Part shown: piece by piece, positions 1-11,639 of the stretch
How the letters are laid out: each line of letters opens with the position of its first letter
How positions within the stretch are numbered: position 1 is the stretch's first letter
NCBI GenBank assembly: GCA_022457155.1
Contig: JAJGOT010000747.1
Coordinates: 62,001 to 126,000, forward strand
Length of the DNA: 64,000 bases
Source: Cladopsammia gracilis
Taxonomy: Eukaryota; Cnidaria; Anthozoa; Scleractinia; Dendrophylliidae
Direction: 5' to 3'
Made by a program: the position numbers and the translations under genes
The notes under the pieces: generated by a model
What the model saw: the letters and a program-made list of their open reading frames with translations, nothing else
The model's database searches: none
What the model was told of the DNA's origin: nothing

Positions 1-274
1 GCAAGCGAGGCTATTGTTCTTGGCGCAGTGCATTCTGGCCCAAAATGTGTTCGTGGCGCAGTGAATTCTGGTAAAAAGCGATCAAATCGAGATTTTTGCT
101 GCGGAACGAGCGTAGCGAGTGAGCAGCAACATAATCAGGATTTAAGAGAAATATATGAGAAAAAAATATAAGCTAGGAAAAATCTCGATTTGATCGCTTT
201 TTACCAGAATTCACTGCGCCACGAACACATTTTGGGCCAGAATGCACTGCGCCACGAACAATAGCCTCGCTTGC
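1..274. repeat. Inverted repeat with a 97-bp arm
   Basis: Bases 1-97 are an almost perfect reverse complement of 178-274, with one clear mismatch near the outer end. The window begins inside the left arm, so it may extend further left. The spacer, 98-177, is itself one arm of a second inverted repeat whose partner lies at 829-911. Confidence 0.9.
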
Positions 275-911
275 TGCTTCAAGCTCATTGTTGGCTGCGA
301 GATTTGTAATACAGTATTGAGTATTTTGGTCCAACATGTCCCAGTCGAAATCGGAACTGAAGTGTCGAAGACTACTACGAGTTGAGCGGGGACTGCGAGG
401 CATAGTGATAGGACCGTTGAATGGCAAAGATTTTCGAAGATTGTACGGAATAAAAGACAAATTTATTTTGAAATCACTCCGACAGGGGTCGATGAGACTG
501 AGCTGAGCTGAGCGCTTGGGGACGCGAAACCTGAGCTGAGCTTGGGAGACGCGAACACACAGTAATTAACCTAAATTTTCACACCTTCCTCGTGGTGAAC
601 GCGTCCTTTACTCAACAATATTCTACAACCATTGCAGGAACTTGATGCGTGAATTACAAAACAAAATTAGTCTTATTAGCTGGAATTTTCGTCGATTCAT
701 CCCGGTTACATTTGCTTTGCTTCTACTCAAAAAACGAAAGAGAAAATTCTGTAATACCAGCTTGACGATAAAACAGCATTGTTACAACAAATTTACCGCA
801 GCAATTACTATCTTTTGGATACACTAGTTCCTAGCCTATATTTTTTTCTCATATATTTCTCTTAAATCCTGATTATGTTGCTGCTCACTCGCTACGCTCG
901 TTCCGCAGCAA
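96..911. mobile_element. Putative non-autonomous foldback element with ~80-bp inverted ends
   Basis: Arms 96-177 and 829-911 are reverse complements with few differences; both contain GCTGCGGAACGAGCG or its complement at the outer edge. The ~650-bp interior has no convincing gene. A minus-strand open frame at 173-460 reads partly through the inner repeat and matches nothing I recognise. No target duplication is obvious. The internal sequence next to the left arm is an inverted copy of the sequence just outside it, which suggests an inversion or templated rearrangement. Confidence 0.6.
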
Positions 912-1379
912 TAATTCACAAAGGTTTCCCATCACTGTGAATATGAGAGATGCGATCGTTGTGATCGTTGCGATCGTTGCGATTATATGGAAACCAGGCC
1001 TAAAACGTTCACACTCCAAGTACGTGAGCTATTAACTTGGGTGATTACGCACAAAGTAGCAGCACGTGCCATTCAAAAAGACCTTTTTGATAAAAAAAAA
1101 GAAGGGAAATATGGAGCTTTTAGAAAACCCACTACTGCAAATTATTGTGTGTTTCTTGGTGTTGCGGAAGCCATTGTTGGTTAGCTTTTGTGTTGTGGTG
1201 TGGCTATTGTTCAGTGTCTTTTGAATCTTTTGTTTTAGGTCATTTGGTGATCACACCATCGGCAACACCAAGAAACTACCAAATTATTTAACTTTTCAAT
1301 TGTATTCAGCTGATATTTATCTTTACCTTTTTGATACATTTTACAATGCGATTTAAACGTGTAAATAAATCAGATGAGT
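912..1379. other. No gene seen
   Basis: Unremarkable AT-rich sequence. It contains only short open frames and a small run of the dispersed motif GCGATCGTTGTGATCGTT near 952-980. Confidence 0.5.
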
Positions 1380-1533
1380 GCTTCTATTGAAACGTAAGTC
1401 AGACTTAGAAAACGCTCTCAGAACCGGGCAACCGGCCTAATGTATTTGGGCAGAAGCTTATCACATATTTTCTGTTAAGAGCTTCTGATTTTTGTAATAA
1501 AGATTGATTGATTGATTGATTGATTAATTTATT
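1380..1533 (+). mobile_element. 3' end of a non-LTR retrotransposon (LINE) with GATT tail
   Basis: The segment looks like a LINE 3' untranslated region. It ends with an AATAAAG signal near 1497 and a (GATT)n run. Such tetranucleotide tails are usual for CR1/L2-like elements. No reverse transcriptase sequence is left, so this is a heavily 5'-truncated copy. Confidence 0.6.
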
Positions 1534-2093
1534 GATTTGTTTTCCTACTTCCCATCACCCTCTCGTTCCGCGTCTAGAGAGACGACTGGGGACGAGTCAG
1601 ATAGAACAATATCGGAGAACAGGCTGGGCACCAGTGTGTTCAATGGCTGCTCTCATCGTTGTTTGAAGCTCGTTTGAAGTCTTCGCAGCTCACTTCATGG
1701 TCCTTCATCGATTGTTTTGTTTGCAGTTAAGGTAAGCAAACTACACGAGAAATTGTTATAGGACATTACGTAGTTTTTCCAGGCGCGTGTAAACGTTTTC
1801 CAGTTTTAATGAGTGAATGTTAAACGTTCTCTGGCTAAAAAGTTTTAAAAATCTGAGCTTTCGGCTGCCTATACTGCACTGCAGTCCTCGAAAGGTAATA
1901 AAAGGCTTATGTGAGGCAACTCATGAATAAGGGATGCTCTACACAGCGCTGGCTCATATTTGGGCGACCCTTCCTTACAAAAAGGTGTCGAAATGTAGTC
2001 AAATAGAAAATTTTGAATTTAGACATGTGCACGTGCTTAGTCGATTTGGTTGAGACACTCGATTTCTTGGAAGCTTTAATTTATTGCATTAAT
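1534..2093. other. No gene seen
   Basis: AT-rich intergenic sequence between a LINE tail and a MITE. A CAG-GTAAG-like string near 1730 could be a splice donor, but no coding exon can be attached to it. Confidence 0.4.
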
Positions 2094-2096
2094 TAA

Positions 2097-2667
2097 GGGA
2101 CTGTTTATGTGGTCTCAGGTACCAGAGACAACCCTCCCCCCGAGTTACCCTGGCCGAGCTAACTTTTCACTTATTTCTTTGAAAAATTCAACCAACCGTT
2201 TACATGAGAATCGTGACTCATCTCGGAGGGGCGAGACAACTCGGTTGGGCGAGTTGTCTCCCCTCGGCAGGTAGGGTAACCCTGGCAGGCGGGACAACTT
2301 TTTCTCATATAAACACTTTGACTTGCCTACCCGGGACAACTCACGGCGTTCCGCGTGTCACGGAAAGTCAAGTTTTTAGGTTTAAGAACACAAATTCGGA
2401 TAAAAGAAGTAAAATGTAAATCAGTAAAGCCCACAGTGATCGAATGAATGAAAAAAAAGTCAAAAGAACAGGTATACAATAGCTGTATTTAGATTTGAAT
2501 ATTTACGCAGCGTTGTGAATATTTAAGTAGGGTCAACTTTGTCTCGGTCAGCCGGGACAATATTTCTCATATACATGTAAACACTCGGCAAAGTTGTCTG
2601 GGGGGGGGGGGGGGGGGGGGGGGGGAGGAGGGTTGTCTCTGGTACCCGAGACCATATAAACAGACCC
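2097..2667. mobile_element. Harbinger-like MITE, 571 bp, with TAA target duplication
   Basis: The ends are inverted repeats of ~45 bp beginning GGGACTGTTTATGTGGTCTC on the left and, on the right, a complement that differs at a few bases. The element is flanked by TAA at 2094-2096 and 2668-2670. A 3-bp T-A-A duplication with GGG termini is the signature of PIF/Harbinger elements. The interior repeats the GGGACAACT motif several times and includes a poly-G run at about 2600-2625. There is no transposase, so it is non-autonomous. Confidence 0.8.
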
Positions 2668-2819
2668 TAAGACTTGCGAATGATTTCCAAATTTACATTG
2701 TATCTTTTCAACGCGTAACACAATGTACAGTATGTTTAAATTATAAACATGGCTCAATATCTTGTGAAATACTGTAATCCTCCATATGATATGTGTGATA
2801 TTTAAGGTCTGCATACACT

Positions 2820-3473
2820 ATTCAGTAGCAAAATGTAAGGATGATTATTTTCACTTGAGGAACAGATCCACTGACATATGACAGTTGACCTTTAGCGCAT
2901 AACCAGTTCTCTCTTATTTCAAACAGTGTGTATTTGTTTATTTGCATAATTTTCCGCACAATAGTCCATTCTTATCGATAATTTGCCTTAAAAAAATTGC
3001 ATGTTTTCTACTTTTTTATCGAACCCTATCAGAAGCCCTGTATTACACGAATGCCTGTGCAGTACATTTAAATGCAAAAATGCTCAAAAACAACTTTTCT
3101 CAGTCTAGAATATTTAGTATGCAGGGATGTAGCTAAGATGTCCAACAGGTGAAATTTTGTTCAGCACAGGCGGAAAATTTTGTCTTCAGGCGGTTATTTT
3201 TTCCGCCTTCCGGCTATTATTTACATTTACATCCCTGGTATGATTAATTTCTGAATAAGATACACCAGTTGCATAATTGAAAATTGTCCAAGAAACTGAT
3301 TTGGAAATCAAAATTGCAAAAAAATACAACACAATGTACACACTGTCAGACATCTTTGCATAAGGTGACTCGAGTGAAGTTACAAATGTAGATGTAGAAC
3401 TATAAAATGCATGTCTTGTTTTGTTTACATGAAATTGATTTTCAACCTGTATAATGAATGAACAAATATCCAT
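2820..3473. repeat. Dispersed repeat, family also present at 56.89-57.13 kb
   Basis: Segments around 3040-3120 and 3230-3460 align with 56890-57130. Shared strings include ACTTTTCTCAGTCTAGAAT-like and GAAAATCAAAATTGCAAAAA-like stretches in the same order and orientation. No reading frame is shared, so this is a non-coding repeat family of unknown class. Confidence 0.65.
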
Positions 3474-4200
3474 TAGTTTTTCTTTGAAAGCAAAGTGGTA
3501 CTGTTAGCACATCAAGGAACTGTTGGAACAAAATTGGCTACTGTAAGCACATGGTGAAATCCAAGATGTCAATCTGACAAATTTGGGCACGTTTATAAAC
3601 ATTTCTAAAAAACTAACAAAAACACAAAGAAAAGTCTATCACAAATTTATATCAAGTTGACATACAGTGTATTTTCCCATTGAAAAATGTAATTTGTGTT
3701 TACTGTAATGTCCCTCAGCTGCTTGAAAAGTCTTTCAAACTCCGCTTCTTTGGTTCTGACTTTTGAAGGAAAAATATCACCCTGCATTACCATTACCATA
3801 TGAAGTTCCTCAAAGCAATATTTCATAGCTTAAAGGTGGTCTTCTTTTTCCATCATAGTGGCTTCTGAGTATTCTTTAAAACATTTTCTTTCCATTGGAT
3901 CTTTTAAATGTATGTGCTAGTTATTACTCCGATAATGTGAAACTGTGGTTTTGAAGACTAAGCACATGCCAAGCATGGGAACCATTTTGGTAGAATTGCA
4001 TTTTGATATGCTGTCCGAGTGACAAACTGCTCTCTTCTAGTACAGTGTTAACAGTAGTTAACTTTCAAAGACAGGATGTCAATGAATATTAAGGGGTCAA
4101 TGGATTGTGGGTCTCTCTAAATCTTCTTAAGTTAGCCATTTGATTTGCCAGGTCAGGTAGCCTGAGCCTTGTTGGGTTTTTGACCTGAGACCCCTCTCTT
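3474..4200. other. No gene seen
   Basis: AT-rich sequence with no splice-bounded frame or strong repeat. A phrase near 3850 (GGCTTCTGAGTAT) recurs at about 16505, which suggests old repeat content. Confidence 0.4.
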
Positions 4201-4204
4201 ATCT

Positions 4205-4385
4205 GGAACACTGTTAGAGTAGTACCCCCCCTAAAACCACTAAATATATGTGCAGCAGACAGATTCTGATTGGTGTATCCTATCTAAGGCCTTTTGTAAC
4301 AATAGGGGACCAAACAATCATACATGTACCTTCTAGGGGTGGTAGGGGAGACTATGCATTCATGAATGCACAAAATCATGACCAT
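4205..4385. repeat. Dispersed repeat, second copy at 35.37-35.55 kb
   Basis: The block containing GCAGACAGATTCTGATTGGT, followed by AACAATAGGGG and TTCTAGGGG, recurs at 35415-35500 with the same order and spacing. It is non-coding and probably a MITE fragment. Confidence 0.6.
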
Positions 4386-5036
4386 CAGTGGGTTAAGGCC
4401 ACAGGATTACGGTGTTGTGGCATTAATAAAAAAAAAATTACATTTACTAAGCATTAAAATGAGGCTTATTTCATCAGACTTCAGATAAACTGAAACATAT
4501 AGACTTGTCATAATATTCATTTGCATTTATTAAGTTCAGCATACATGTAGTCCTTATGATTCTCACCTCAATGACCAGTTCCAGTACAAAGCACATATTA
4601 TAGAAAGTCCAGTACCTTGAACCTGCCGCAGTCTACCTGAATAGCAAAAATATAAAAACTTGATTGATCAACTCAGTCTATGGCTCTGTGTCTTTACATT
4701 TGAAGAGTATGTGGAGGAAATGTCTTAAAGAAGAAGCAAACTACACATGTGACATCTGACATCTGACATCTTTTGTTAATAATAAAGTCTCAAAATCTTA
4801 TAGCCGGACACAGGTACCCTACTAATCAGGGAGACTTTCTACCTGTATATAAATAATTCAGTTAGGTTAAAATAATTCAGTTAATTTTGGAAACACTTTA
4901 TCTATGGCAAACTTTGGGTCAAAACTTGTTTGGCTTTAACGTATGGTTTTACAACCTTAGGAAAACTAACAACTATCATCCAGTAATGAAATGAAAAAAA
5001 TTGATTGCACCCAGTGAAAACATTTGCTGTTATATT
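4386..5036. other. No gene seen
   Basis: Low-complexity AT-rich intergenic sequence. There is a short GACATCTGACATCTGACATC triplication near 4750. Confidence 0.4.
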
Positions 5037-5520
5037 AGTAAGGTGGCTCGAAATAGTTTTTTTTGGGTCGCACAGTTTCCTTTTTTGAATGCGCTTATAC
5101 ATAATCTTACTTTAGCTCAATGAATCTGAATTTCATACCAGTTATTAGGCTTGCATGAAAGTTTTGGATGATATTCTTTGTATGCTAATCAGCATTTCCA
5201 TAGCAACAGTAAACAAATATGGCAAAAAAACAGTTTTTCTTAAACATCTTTTGATTTTGGGGCTACCCGCGACAAGCGAATAAATGCGCTATAATCTACA
5301 CACCGTTGCACACAAAATGGGAAAATTTCAAACAAATTAAACTGTTCGATTTTGAATAAATCACAAAAACATTTTTTTAACACGTGTTTTTCATGTTTGA
5401 AATAAGAGCGGTCAAAACATTTCATAGGTCTCACAAATTATCATTAAATTTCCACAGAAAGTTTCCTTGGACTTAAAATATTACTCCTTGCAAATAGCTC
5501 TGCCTAACTCCTCGGCAATA
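5037..5520. repeat. Left arm of a ~4.9-kb inverted duplication
   Basis: This segment is the reverse complement of 8936-9975 once a 579-bp MITE in the right arm is removed. Both outer ends start with AAGGTGGCT followed by a run of T. The arm contains a lone TTAA at 5377-5380, exactly where the other copy carries the TTAA MITE, so it is a natural empty site. Confidence 0.85.
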
Positions 5521-5521
5521 A

Positions 5522-6561
5522 AGAGATCAAGCTTTTTATTCAAATGCAGTTTTGCTTGATGTTTTCACTCTTTAAAAGTTTCAAGCGCATTTGCATATAT
5601 ATATTCAAAACAAACAAATGAAGATGTTTGATATCTTCCCCGTATTTTTTAAATATATAGACAATAATATTTCCAAGCTTCAGTCCAATTGATTCAGAGG
5701 GACATTCCGAAAAGAATCGTTGAAATTCAAGTATGAAAGCAGCGATCTCAGGATGAAAATCCAGTACAACGAGCGTGACATCGCATGTTTATTTCACACT
5801 AGCACTCGGTGACAAATTCCTCTATGCACACTTGCTCTGATTTGGATGTTTCCATATTGTAATTATTCAAGCATTTTTTTCATTATACACATTAGTTTTC
5901 AAATACATCATGGTTCGTACTTGTCTACAAAATTCCAAATTCAACCGAAGAGATGCTTTGAAAAAAGAAAGAGAAAAGCGGTGGAGTGGACGGCCCCCTA
6001 TAAGTGACCCACCTGAAAAAGCCGGAAGAAATATTTCCATCCTTCTCTCAAGTTAAATGTTTCTGAATGAAAGTTATGTTATCAATCTAAAACTTTTAAT
6101 CGAAGGACTGAAGACGTGCTATAGTTGCAATGAAGGTCCATTACTTTTGGAAAATATAAATTATGTCTCCATCGCGCAACAGCCTTGAAAAAATGAAAAA
6201 AATACTTGAATAATTACAATATGGAAACATTCAAATCAGAGCAAGCGTGCATAAAGGAATTTGTCACCGAGGGTTAGTGTGAAATAAACATGCGATGTCA
6301 CGCTCGTTGTACTGGATTTTCATCCCGAGGTCGCTGCTTTCGTACTTGAACTTCAATGGTTCTTTTCAGAATGTTCCTCTGAATCAATTGGACTGAAGCT
6401 TGGAAATATTATTGTCTATATATTTAATAACATACTGGGAAGATATCAAACATCTTCATTTGTTCGTTTTGAATTTATATGCAAATGCACTTGAACTTTT
6501 AAAGAGTGAAAACATCAAGCAAAACTGCATTTGCATGAATGAAAAGCTCGATCTCTTTAGG
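5522..6561. mobile_element. Hairpin element, ~1.04 kb, with ~370-bp arms
   Basis: Bases 5522-5890 and about 6190-6561 are long inverted repeats; the ends read AGAGATCAAGCTTTTTATTC and its near complement. The spacer has no recognisable gene. The element interrupts the left arm of the larger inverted duplication. The right arm (about 8930) shows the uninterrupted sequence CGGCAATAAGGGAGG. The junctions fit a TA or TAA duplication, as for mariner-like or Harbinger-like MITEs. Confidence 0.75.
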
Positions 6562-6599
6562 GAGGATTCATAATTTATGTAGAGGGAGGGGGATACCCC

Positions 6600-6735
6600 C
6601 TATTATTTGGTGTGTTTTTTTTTCCTGCCCCCCCCCCCCCCCCCCGTCATTACATATCCCACAACCATGGGCAAAATACCATGACCCTCCCCCCCCCCCC
6701 CCCCAACCACCACCACCACCATCAAAAAATACCCG
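6600..6735. repeat. Poly-C tracts
   Basis: Two C homopolymers of 15-17 bases (about 6628-6645 and 6687-6704) are followed by a CCA run. Long conceptual frames that read poly-proline or poly-glycine here are artefacts. Confidence 0.9.
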
Positions 6736-6867
6736 ATGACGATAGATAGTGACAGTGTGGGTGTTAATGAGAGTGATAGTAGTGACACTGAACTTCCATC
6801 ATCACCAGCTAAAAGAAGGTGCAGTACCAGAAGTGGACTGAGTGCCATAAGTTTTGCATTCTGTTGA
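6736..6867 (+). pseudogene. Possible coding remnant, acidic/serine-rich tail
   Basis: A 43-residue frame begins with ATG and reads acidic Asp-Ser/Glu-Ser repeats, then a basic AKRRC patch and STRSG. The composition resembles a nuclear-protein tail. The large gene at 59.2-62.8 kb ends in a comparable acidic stretch followed by TRSGR. It may be a captured exon piece or chance; I do not recognise a family. Confidence 0.25.
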
Positions 6868-6989
6868 GTCTTGTACAAGTTGGCACATTTTGAGGCCATC
6901 TAGCTTCACCACCACTTGGAATGTAAACTTTAGAACGTAGACTCTCTCCTCGGCAGAGGCTCCCACTGGTATTCCATTAATAAAATTTT

Positions 6990-7757
6990 AAATAAAAATT
7001 AATAAGTGCGTGGGGAAAACTAGATGCCTAGGTGTCATAATTGATAATCAGTTATCCTGGCATAGCCATATTGAATCTATTTGTAAATCTTTCTGTCAGA
7101 AAGTAAATCAGTTAAAGAAGTTTACATGTAAGTATTTAACAAGGGCCACTTTACAATCAATTTATTTTAGAATTATTTTACCTACAGTCACTTATTTTAC
7201 CTACAGTCACTTATTTTACCTACAGTCACTTATTTAATGTCTGCGAGCTACGATAGTAATTTGGATGATGTGTTCCGGGCATTAGGGTGGCGTAAACTAT
7301 GTCATCAAAGATTAGAAATGAAATCTATCATGATGTATAAGACCTTACATGGGATGACACCAGATTATCTACTATCAAGATTTGTTTATCGCGATAACGC
7401 GAATGCTTATCGTTTAAGGAATACCGAAAACAAACTAGTTCTTCCACAACCTCACACTGATTATCTGAAAAGAAGTTTTTCATACAGTAGAGCTCAGTTG
7501 TGGAACAACTTACCCACAGAATTAAGACTAGCGTCTTCCTTAAGCGAATTTAAGACAAAAATAAGTCGCCATAGTTTTAAGTAACGTTTTAAATAATATT
7601 TTTGAACACGGCCTCCATGAAAAGCAGTTTTTATTTTTTATATTGTACCTCTTATTTGTAGTTAGGAAGTTAGGTAGTTAGCTGATTATGATAATTTAAG
7701 CTGATGGAAATACCGTGTATAAATAAAGTTATCTATCTATCTTATCTATCTATCTAT
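6990..7757 (+). mobile_element. 5'-truncated CR1/L2-like LINE, reverse transcriptase C-terminus
   Basis: Two short frames (7010-7237 and 7237-7584) carry the C-terminal part of a LINE polyprotein. The first has the LGVIIDNQLSWHSHI motif typical of the region after the RT palm. The second has the terminal ending in which WNNLP precedes a run of charged residues. The frame is broken at 7177-7236 by a 20-bp unit repeated three times. An AATAAAG signal near 7721 and a TATC-repeat tail close the element. It is inactive. Confidence 0.75.
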
Positions 7758-7758
7758 T

Positions 7759-7981
7759 GTAATTTAGTTTGGGGTACCTGCTCCCCCTCTTCACTGAATG
7801 AAATTGAACATATATGTCAGAGCAGCTAACCTTATACATAGGTTACCTGATAATGTCACTGATCAAGAAGCTTTGGCTCTAACTAGATGGAAGCCTATTA
7901 AGTCCATGTATAAGAAGTTATTGCTGCTTATGTATAAGGTTTATAGGTCTCAGTTACCCAATAACATAATAAGCCTTTTTG

Positions 7982-8059
<78 letters not shown>

Positions 8060-8475
8060 GCCACAGTTTTAATTTCTGCAATAGCTTTAAGTTCAATCTG
8101 CCACGTTTCAACTTACATGTATATATGGGCAGAACATCATTAAGATATAGGGGACCCCTGACTTGGAACTCTATTACTGATAGTATAAAGCAGGCCACCT
8201 CTCTAAGTATTTTTAAGTCATCTTTGAAGAAAAACCAAATGCTAATAAGTAATATTAGTTTCCTCAAGGAGGCCTGTGTTATTTCAAATAAGAATTCTGA
8301 TAATCGGAATCATAATTTTATAAATTTTTAATGTTTTTATGGACTCATTTACTGTATGCATTCAATTTTATAACTTTGTAATTAGTAGCATGTTTAGATA
8401 GTATAGCAGGTCCACATCAGCTTAGCTGCCTTATTTATAACCTGCTTTACCAAATAAACTATGTATGTTATGTGT
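7759..8475 (+). mobile_element. Second 5'-truncated LINE C-terminus with in-frame AAT microsatellite
   Basis: An open frame at 7798-8331 reads a LINE C-terminal region: a helical block ending in YRSQLPNN, and a conserved GPLTWNSI near the end. The two parts are separated by a perfect in-frame (AAT)n run at 7981-8059 that encodes 26-27 asparagines. A 3' untranslated region follows with AATAAAC near 8453. The frame is open despite decay because the microsatellite length is a multiple of three. Confidence 0.7.
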
Positions 8476-8935
8476 ATGACGATGGGAAGAGAGAACAGGG
8501 CGGTCTCCCTCCTCTCTTTTCCTGTCCAATCATCCCCTGCATGCTTCCTTTTCCCCTCTCTCCAGCCTCCTAGTGACACAAAGAGACCTCTGTGGAGGAG
8601 AGAGGAACATGGAATTACAAGTAAATGTTCTGAGAAAGCAAGCATTAGTAGGTGTTTATTTATATTAATTGACATGGACTGCCATTTATATTCTCCAGCT
8701 ACAGCTACCTGTATACTAAAACTTCATTTACAGATTCTCCTGCTAAATATGAGTAAACTGATGGTGGCGGTTTATACTGAATCTTTTTTTATGGCCCCCC
8801 CTTATACCTTCTTTCACATTGGAAGAAATTTTCGACAACCCCCCCCCCCCTCCCTAAAACCAAACAGGGAAAAATTATGGCCCTCCCTAAAAATCGACAT
8901 AGCCCCCCTCTACATAAATTATGAACCCTCCCTTA
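8476..8935. other. Non-coding stretch inside the inverted duplication
   Basis: It contains a poly-C tract at 8840-8850. Bases 8899-8935 are the complement of 6562-6600 and continue the right arm beyond the hairpin insertion site. A 170-codon frame here has no protein-like composition. Confidence 0.5.
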
Positions 8936-9975
8936 TTGCCGAGGAGTTAGTCAGAGCTATTTGCAGGGAGTAATATTTTAAGTCCAAGGAAACTTTCTGT
9001 GGAAATCTAATGATAATTTGTGAGACCTACGAAATGTTTTGAACGCTTATATTTCAAACATGAAAAACACATGTTAACCCTCGGACGTACAAGGGGAGGG
9101 GGGTTCTCCGATATTTTCAAAGCCATTTAGATTAGCACATGCCGTTTTCAGTAGCTTTTCATTTATCCTTGAGACACATTTTGGTAAAGTTTGGCGACAA
9201 CCTGTTGCTATGGTAACGAGATATGACGTCATAAGTAACATGTGGTCAAGCCATTTTTGAATAAAAATGCGTTTTTCACCTTTTTCAGTGAAAAAACATA
9301 AAATGCTGCCAAAAGCATCAAAATGTTTAATTGTACATGTATGTTATTTTGCAACTCTAGCAAACAATAATATTAATTTTGCAATTTCCACATTTTCCCA
9401 ATAAATTTGAAATTTTTGGAAAATCCAAGATGGCGGCTGTCTTGGCGACCATTTTGGATGATGACACGGACCCCCAGCAGCATTACAACCCATAATATTT
9501 ACCTTATCTTGTAGCGCACATCGCGGGAGCCTATCTGTTAGATGTAAAATATTTCCGAAATATTGCAACATCGCAAAAACCCAAGGGGTGGTTGCACCCC
9601 CCTCCCCCCCCCCCTGTACCACGGTGGGGGTATAAGTTTGCGTGTACATCCAAGGGTTAAAAAATGTTTTTGCGATTTATTCAAAATTGAACAGTTTAAT
9701 TTGTTTGAAATTTTCCCATTTTGTGTGCAACGATGTGTAGATTATAGCGCATTTATGCGCTTGTCGCAGGTAGCCTAAAATTTGTTTACCGTTGCTATGT
9801 AAATGCTGATTAGCATAAAAAGAGCATCTTCCAAAACTTTCATCCAAGCCTACATGTAATATCTGGTATGAAATTCAGATTCATTGACCTAAAGTAAGAT
9901 TATGTATAAGCGCATTCAAAAAGGGAAGTGGGACCCTTAAAAAACTACTTCAAGCCACCTTAATATGCTAAATTT
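8936..9975. repeat. Right arm of the ~4.9-kb inverted duplication
   Basis: Complementary to 5037-5520 in two blocks, 8936-9077 and 9657-9975, separated by a TTAA MITE. The arms differ by scattered substitutions, so the duplication is not recent. Confidence 0.85.
9078..9656. mobile_element. TTAA-target MITE (piggyBac- or Kolobok-like), 579 bp
   Basis: Flanked by TTAA at 9074-9077 and 9657-9660, with termini CCCTCGGACGTACA and TGTACATCCAAGGG as inverted repeats. The inverted-duplication partner at 5377-5380 has a single TTAA in the same context, which directly shows the pre-insertion site. There is no transposase. CCC termini with TTAA duplication favour piggyBac; Kolobok also uses TTAA. Confidence 0.9.
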
Positions 9976-11639
9976 CTGTAATCAGTTTATATTGAATTAT
10001 CACATATTACCCTAACCAAGTTTCAACAAAATTGGTGGAACAGAATTTCAGAGGTATTGAGGCCATCTAAATTCAGCTTTGAAATTCTCTTGAAATTTTC
10101 TATACATGATGTCCCTCGACAAAATAAGTCACAAAGCCAAATTTGTGGAAGAAGCCTTCCCAATTTTTGCTAAATCTGAGTGCCAAGCTAGTATTTCCGA
10201 ATGGCAAATAGTTGTAATGTATTTACCAGTCCCAGAAACATTGTAAAACGCTTCAACACCGACTCAATCTCTAAAGTTGTGTTTTTTTCAAACAATTTTC
10301 AAAACTTATCCAGCAGTTTTGTGTCAGACTCCTTCCACATGAATTTCAAGGTACTGCATTTGTTACATCGATGTTTGCTGCTAAGGAGCGCTTTGAATTC
10401 GAGAAATAGTCATTAAGATTATAAGCTACTCCGATACTGAAATCAGACGAAGCCAACAAGCAGTTTTATTTATTTTTGACTATAATGAAATGAGCTTATG
10501 TGGCAGTTACAGTATTCTAAGAATTCACACACTAATAAGGGGCGTAATAGTGATATGCATGCCAGTGACCCCAGAAGTGGAAAGAAAATAGGTTCAGATC
10601 AAAATTCAATGGATAAGTCACATAACCCATCTTCCCTCCCTCCTGCGGTCACTTTCAACATCACATTCAATATCCCCCGAAAGTTGTCATGTCAGTCAGA
10701 ATGTTCTCCATTCGTTAGAGTATTCAGGTATATTGGGGGTTTTCACTTACATCATTATGATATCAAAATTGAGAAGCATTAAACAACAGATTCCAATTCC
10801 AAAATGTTTATGGAATTTTAGAGAGTTTAAAACTACACATCTGCACCAAATTTTCAAGCATAAGAGCATTTCATTCAAGAGTTATAGGCAAATGAGTATT
10901 AGACATTTTTAGTAAGAAATGTATGGAGCAGCCATCTTGGTGCCAAACTTAGGGGCACTAACATGGTGGCCAAAATTCAAAGTCTTAATTACACTAAAAA
11001 CCTCATCACAAAATACTGTATTCACAGTGACTATACGTTCTATTAAATCAGCTTAGTTTATAAGTATCTATAATAAAATTATGCAAAAATAACTTTCAAC
11101 TGGTTCAATTTTGTTTATTTTCACAACTAATTTGAATTAATAGCATGACGAATTGCGTGACAAATTTAAAACCTTTACAAATCAGAAGCATAACATTGTT
11201 AAAGCCTGAAACTTTTTTGTGAAAAAATTATACCACTGGTATCCACATACCATGCCAAAAACAGTTTTGTAGGATGTATACTTTAAATTTTTGAATTTTT
11301 ATGACGTCATGTGCAAACCAAGAATTAAATCGAGTGGCATAAAGTTGTAGCCAGCCCATAGGCACACTGACTACCAGAAGCAAAAGAATCAAGCTGGTTT
11401 TTGGCCAGTAGCATAATGTAAATTTCACATCAGTGTTCTCCTCGGCCCTTTCAAGCCAGGAGGGCCCTCTGGCTTGATTTTTGAAAAATTGAAAGCCCCC
11501 AGGCTTAAAAAAAGATACAATGTACCACCATGTTTAAAGATTATTTTGGACTTCAGCAAAAGTTCATATTCACACGACCATTTGATGCAAGTCAGAATAT
11601 CCCCTGGCATTCCCAAAATCCTGGGGAGAACCCTGCACA
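9976..11639. other. No gene seen (1.66 kb)
   Basis: AT-rich intergenic sequence. Weak open frames at 10201-10416 and 10498-10782 lack splice sites, homology or biased composition. Phrases such as CAGCCATCTTGG suggest old transposon content, but I could not delimit elements. Confidence 0.4.

Noticed and set aside
173..460. 95-residue minus-strand frame
   Set aside because: Half of it is the inverted repeat; composition and context give no sign of a real gene.
8461..8973. 170-codon plus-strand frame
   Set aside because: Runs through repeat arm and a poly-C tract; no domain and no supporting splice or start signals.
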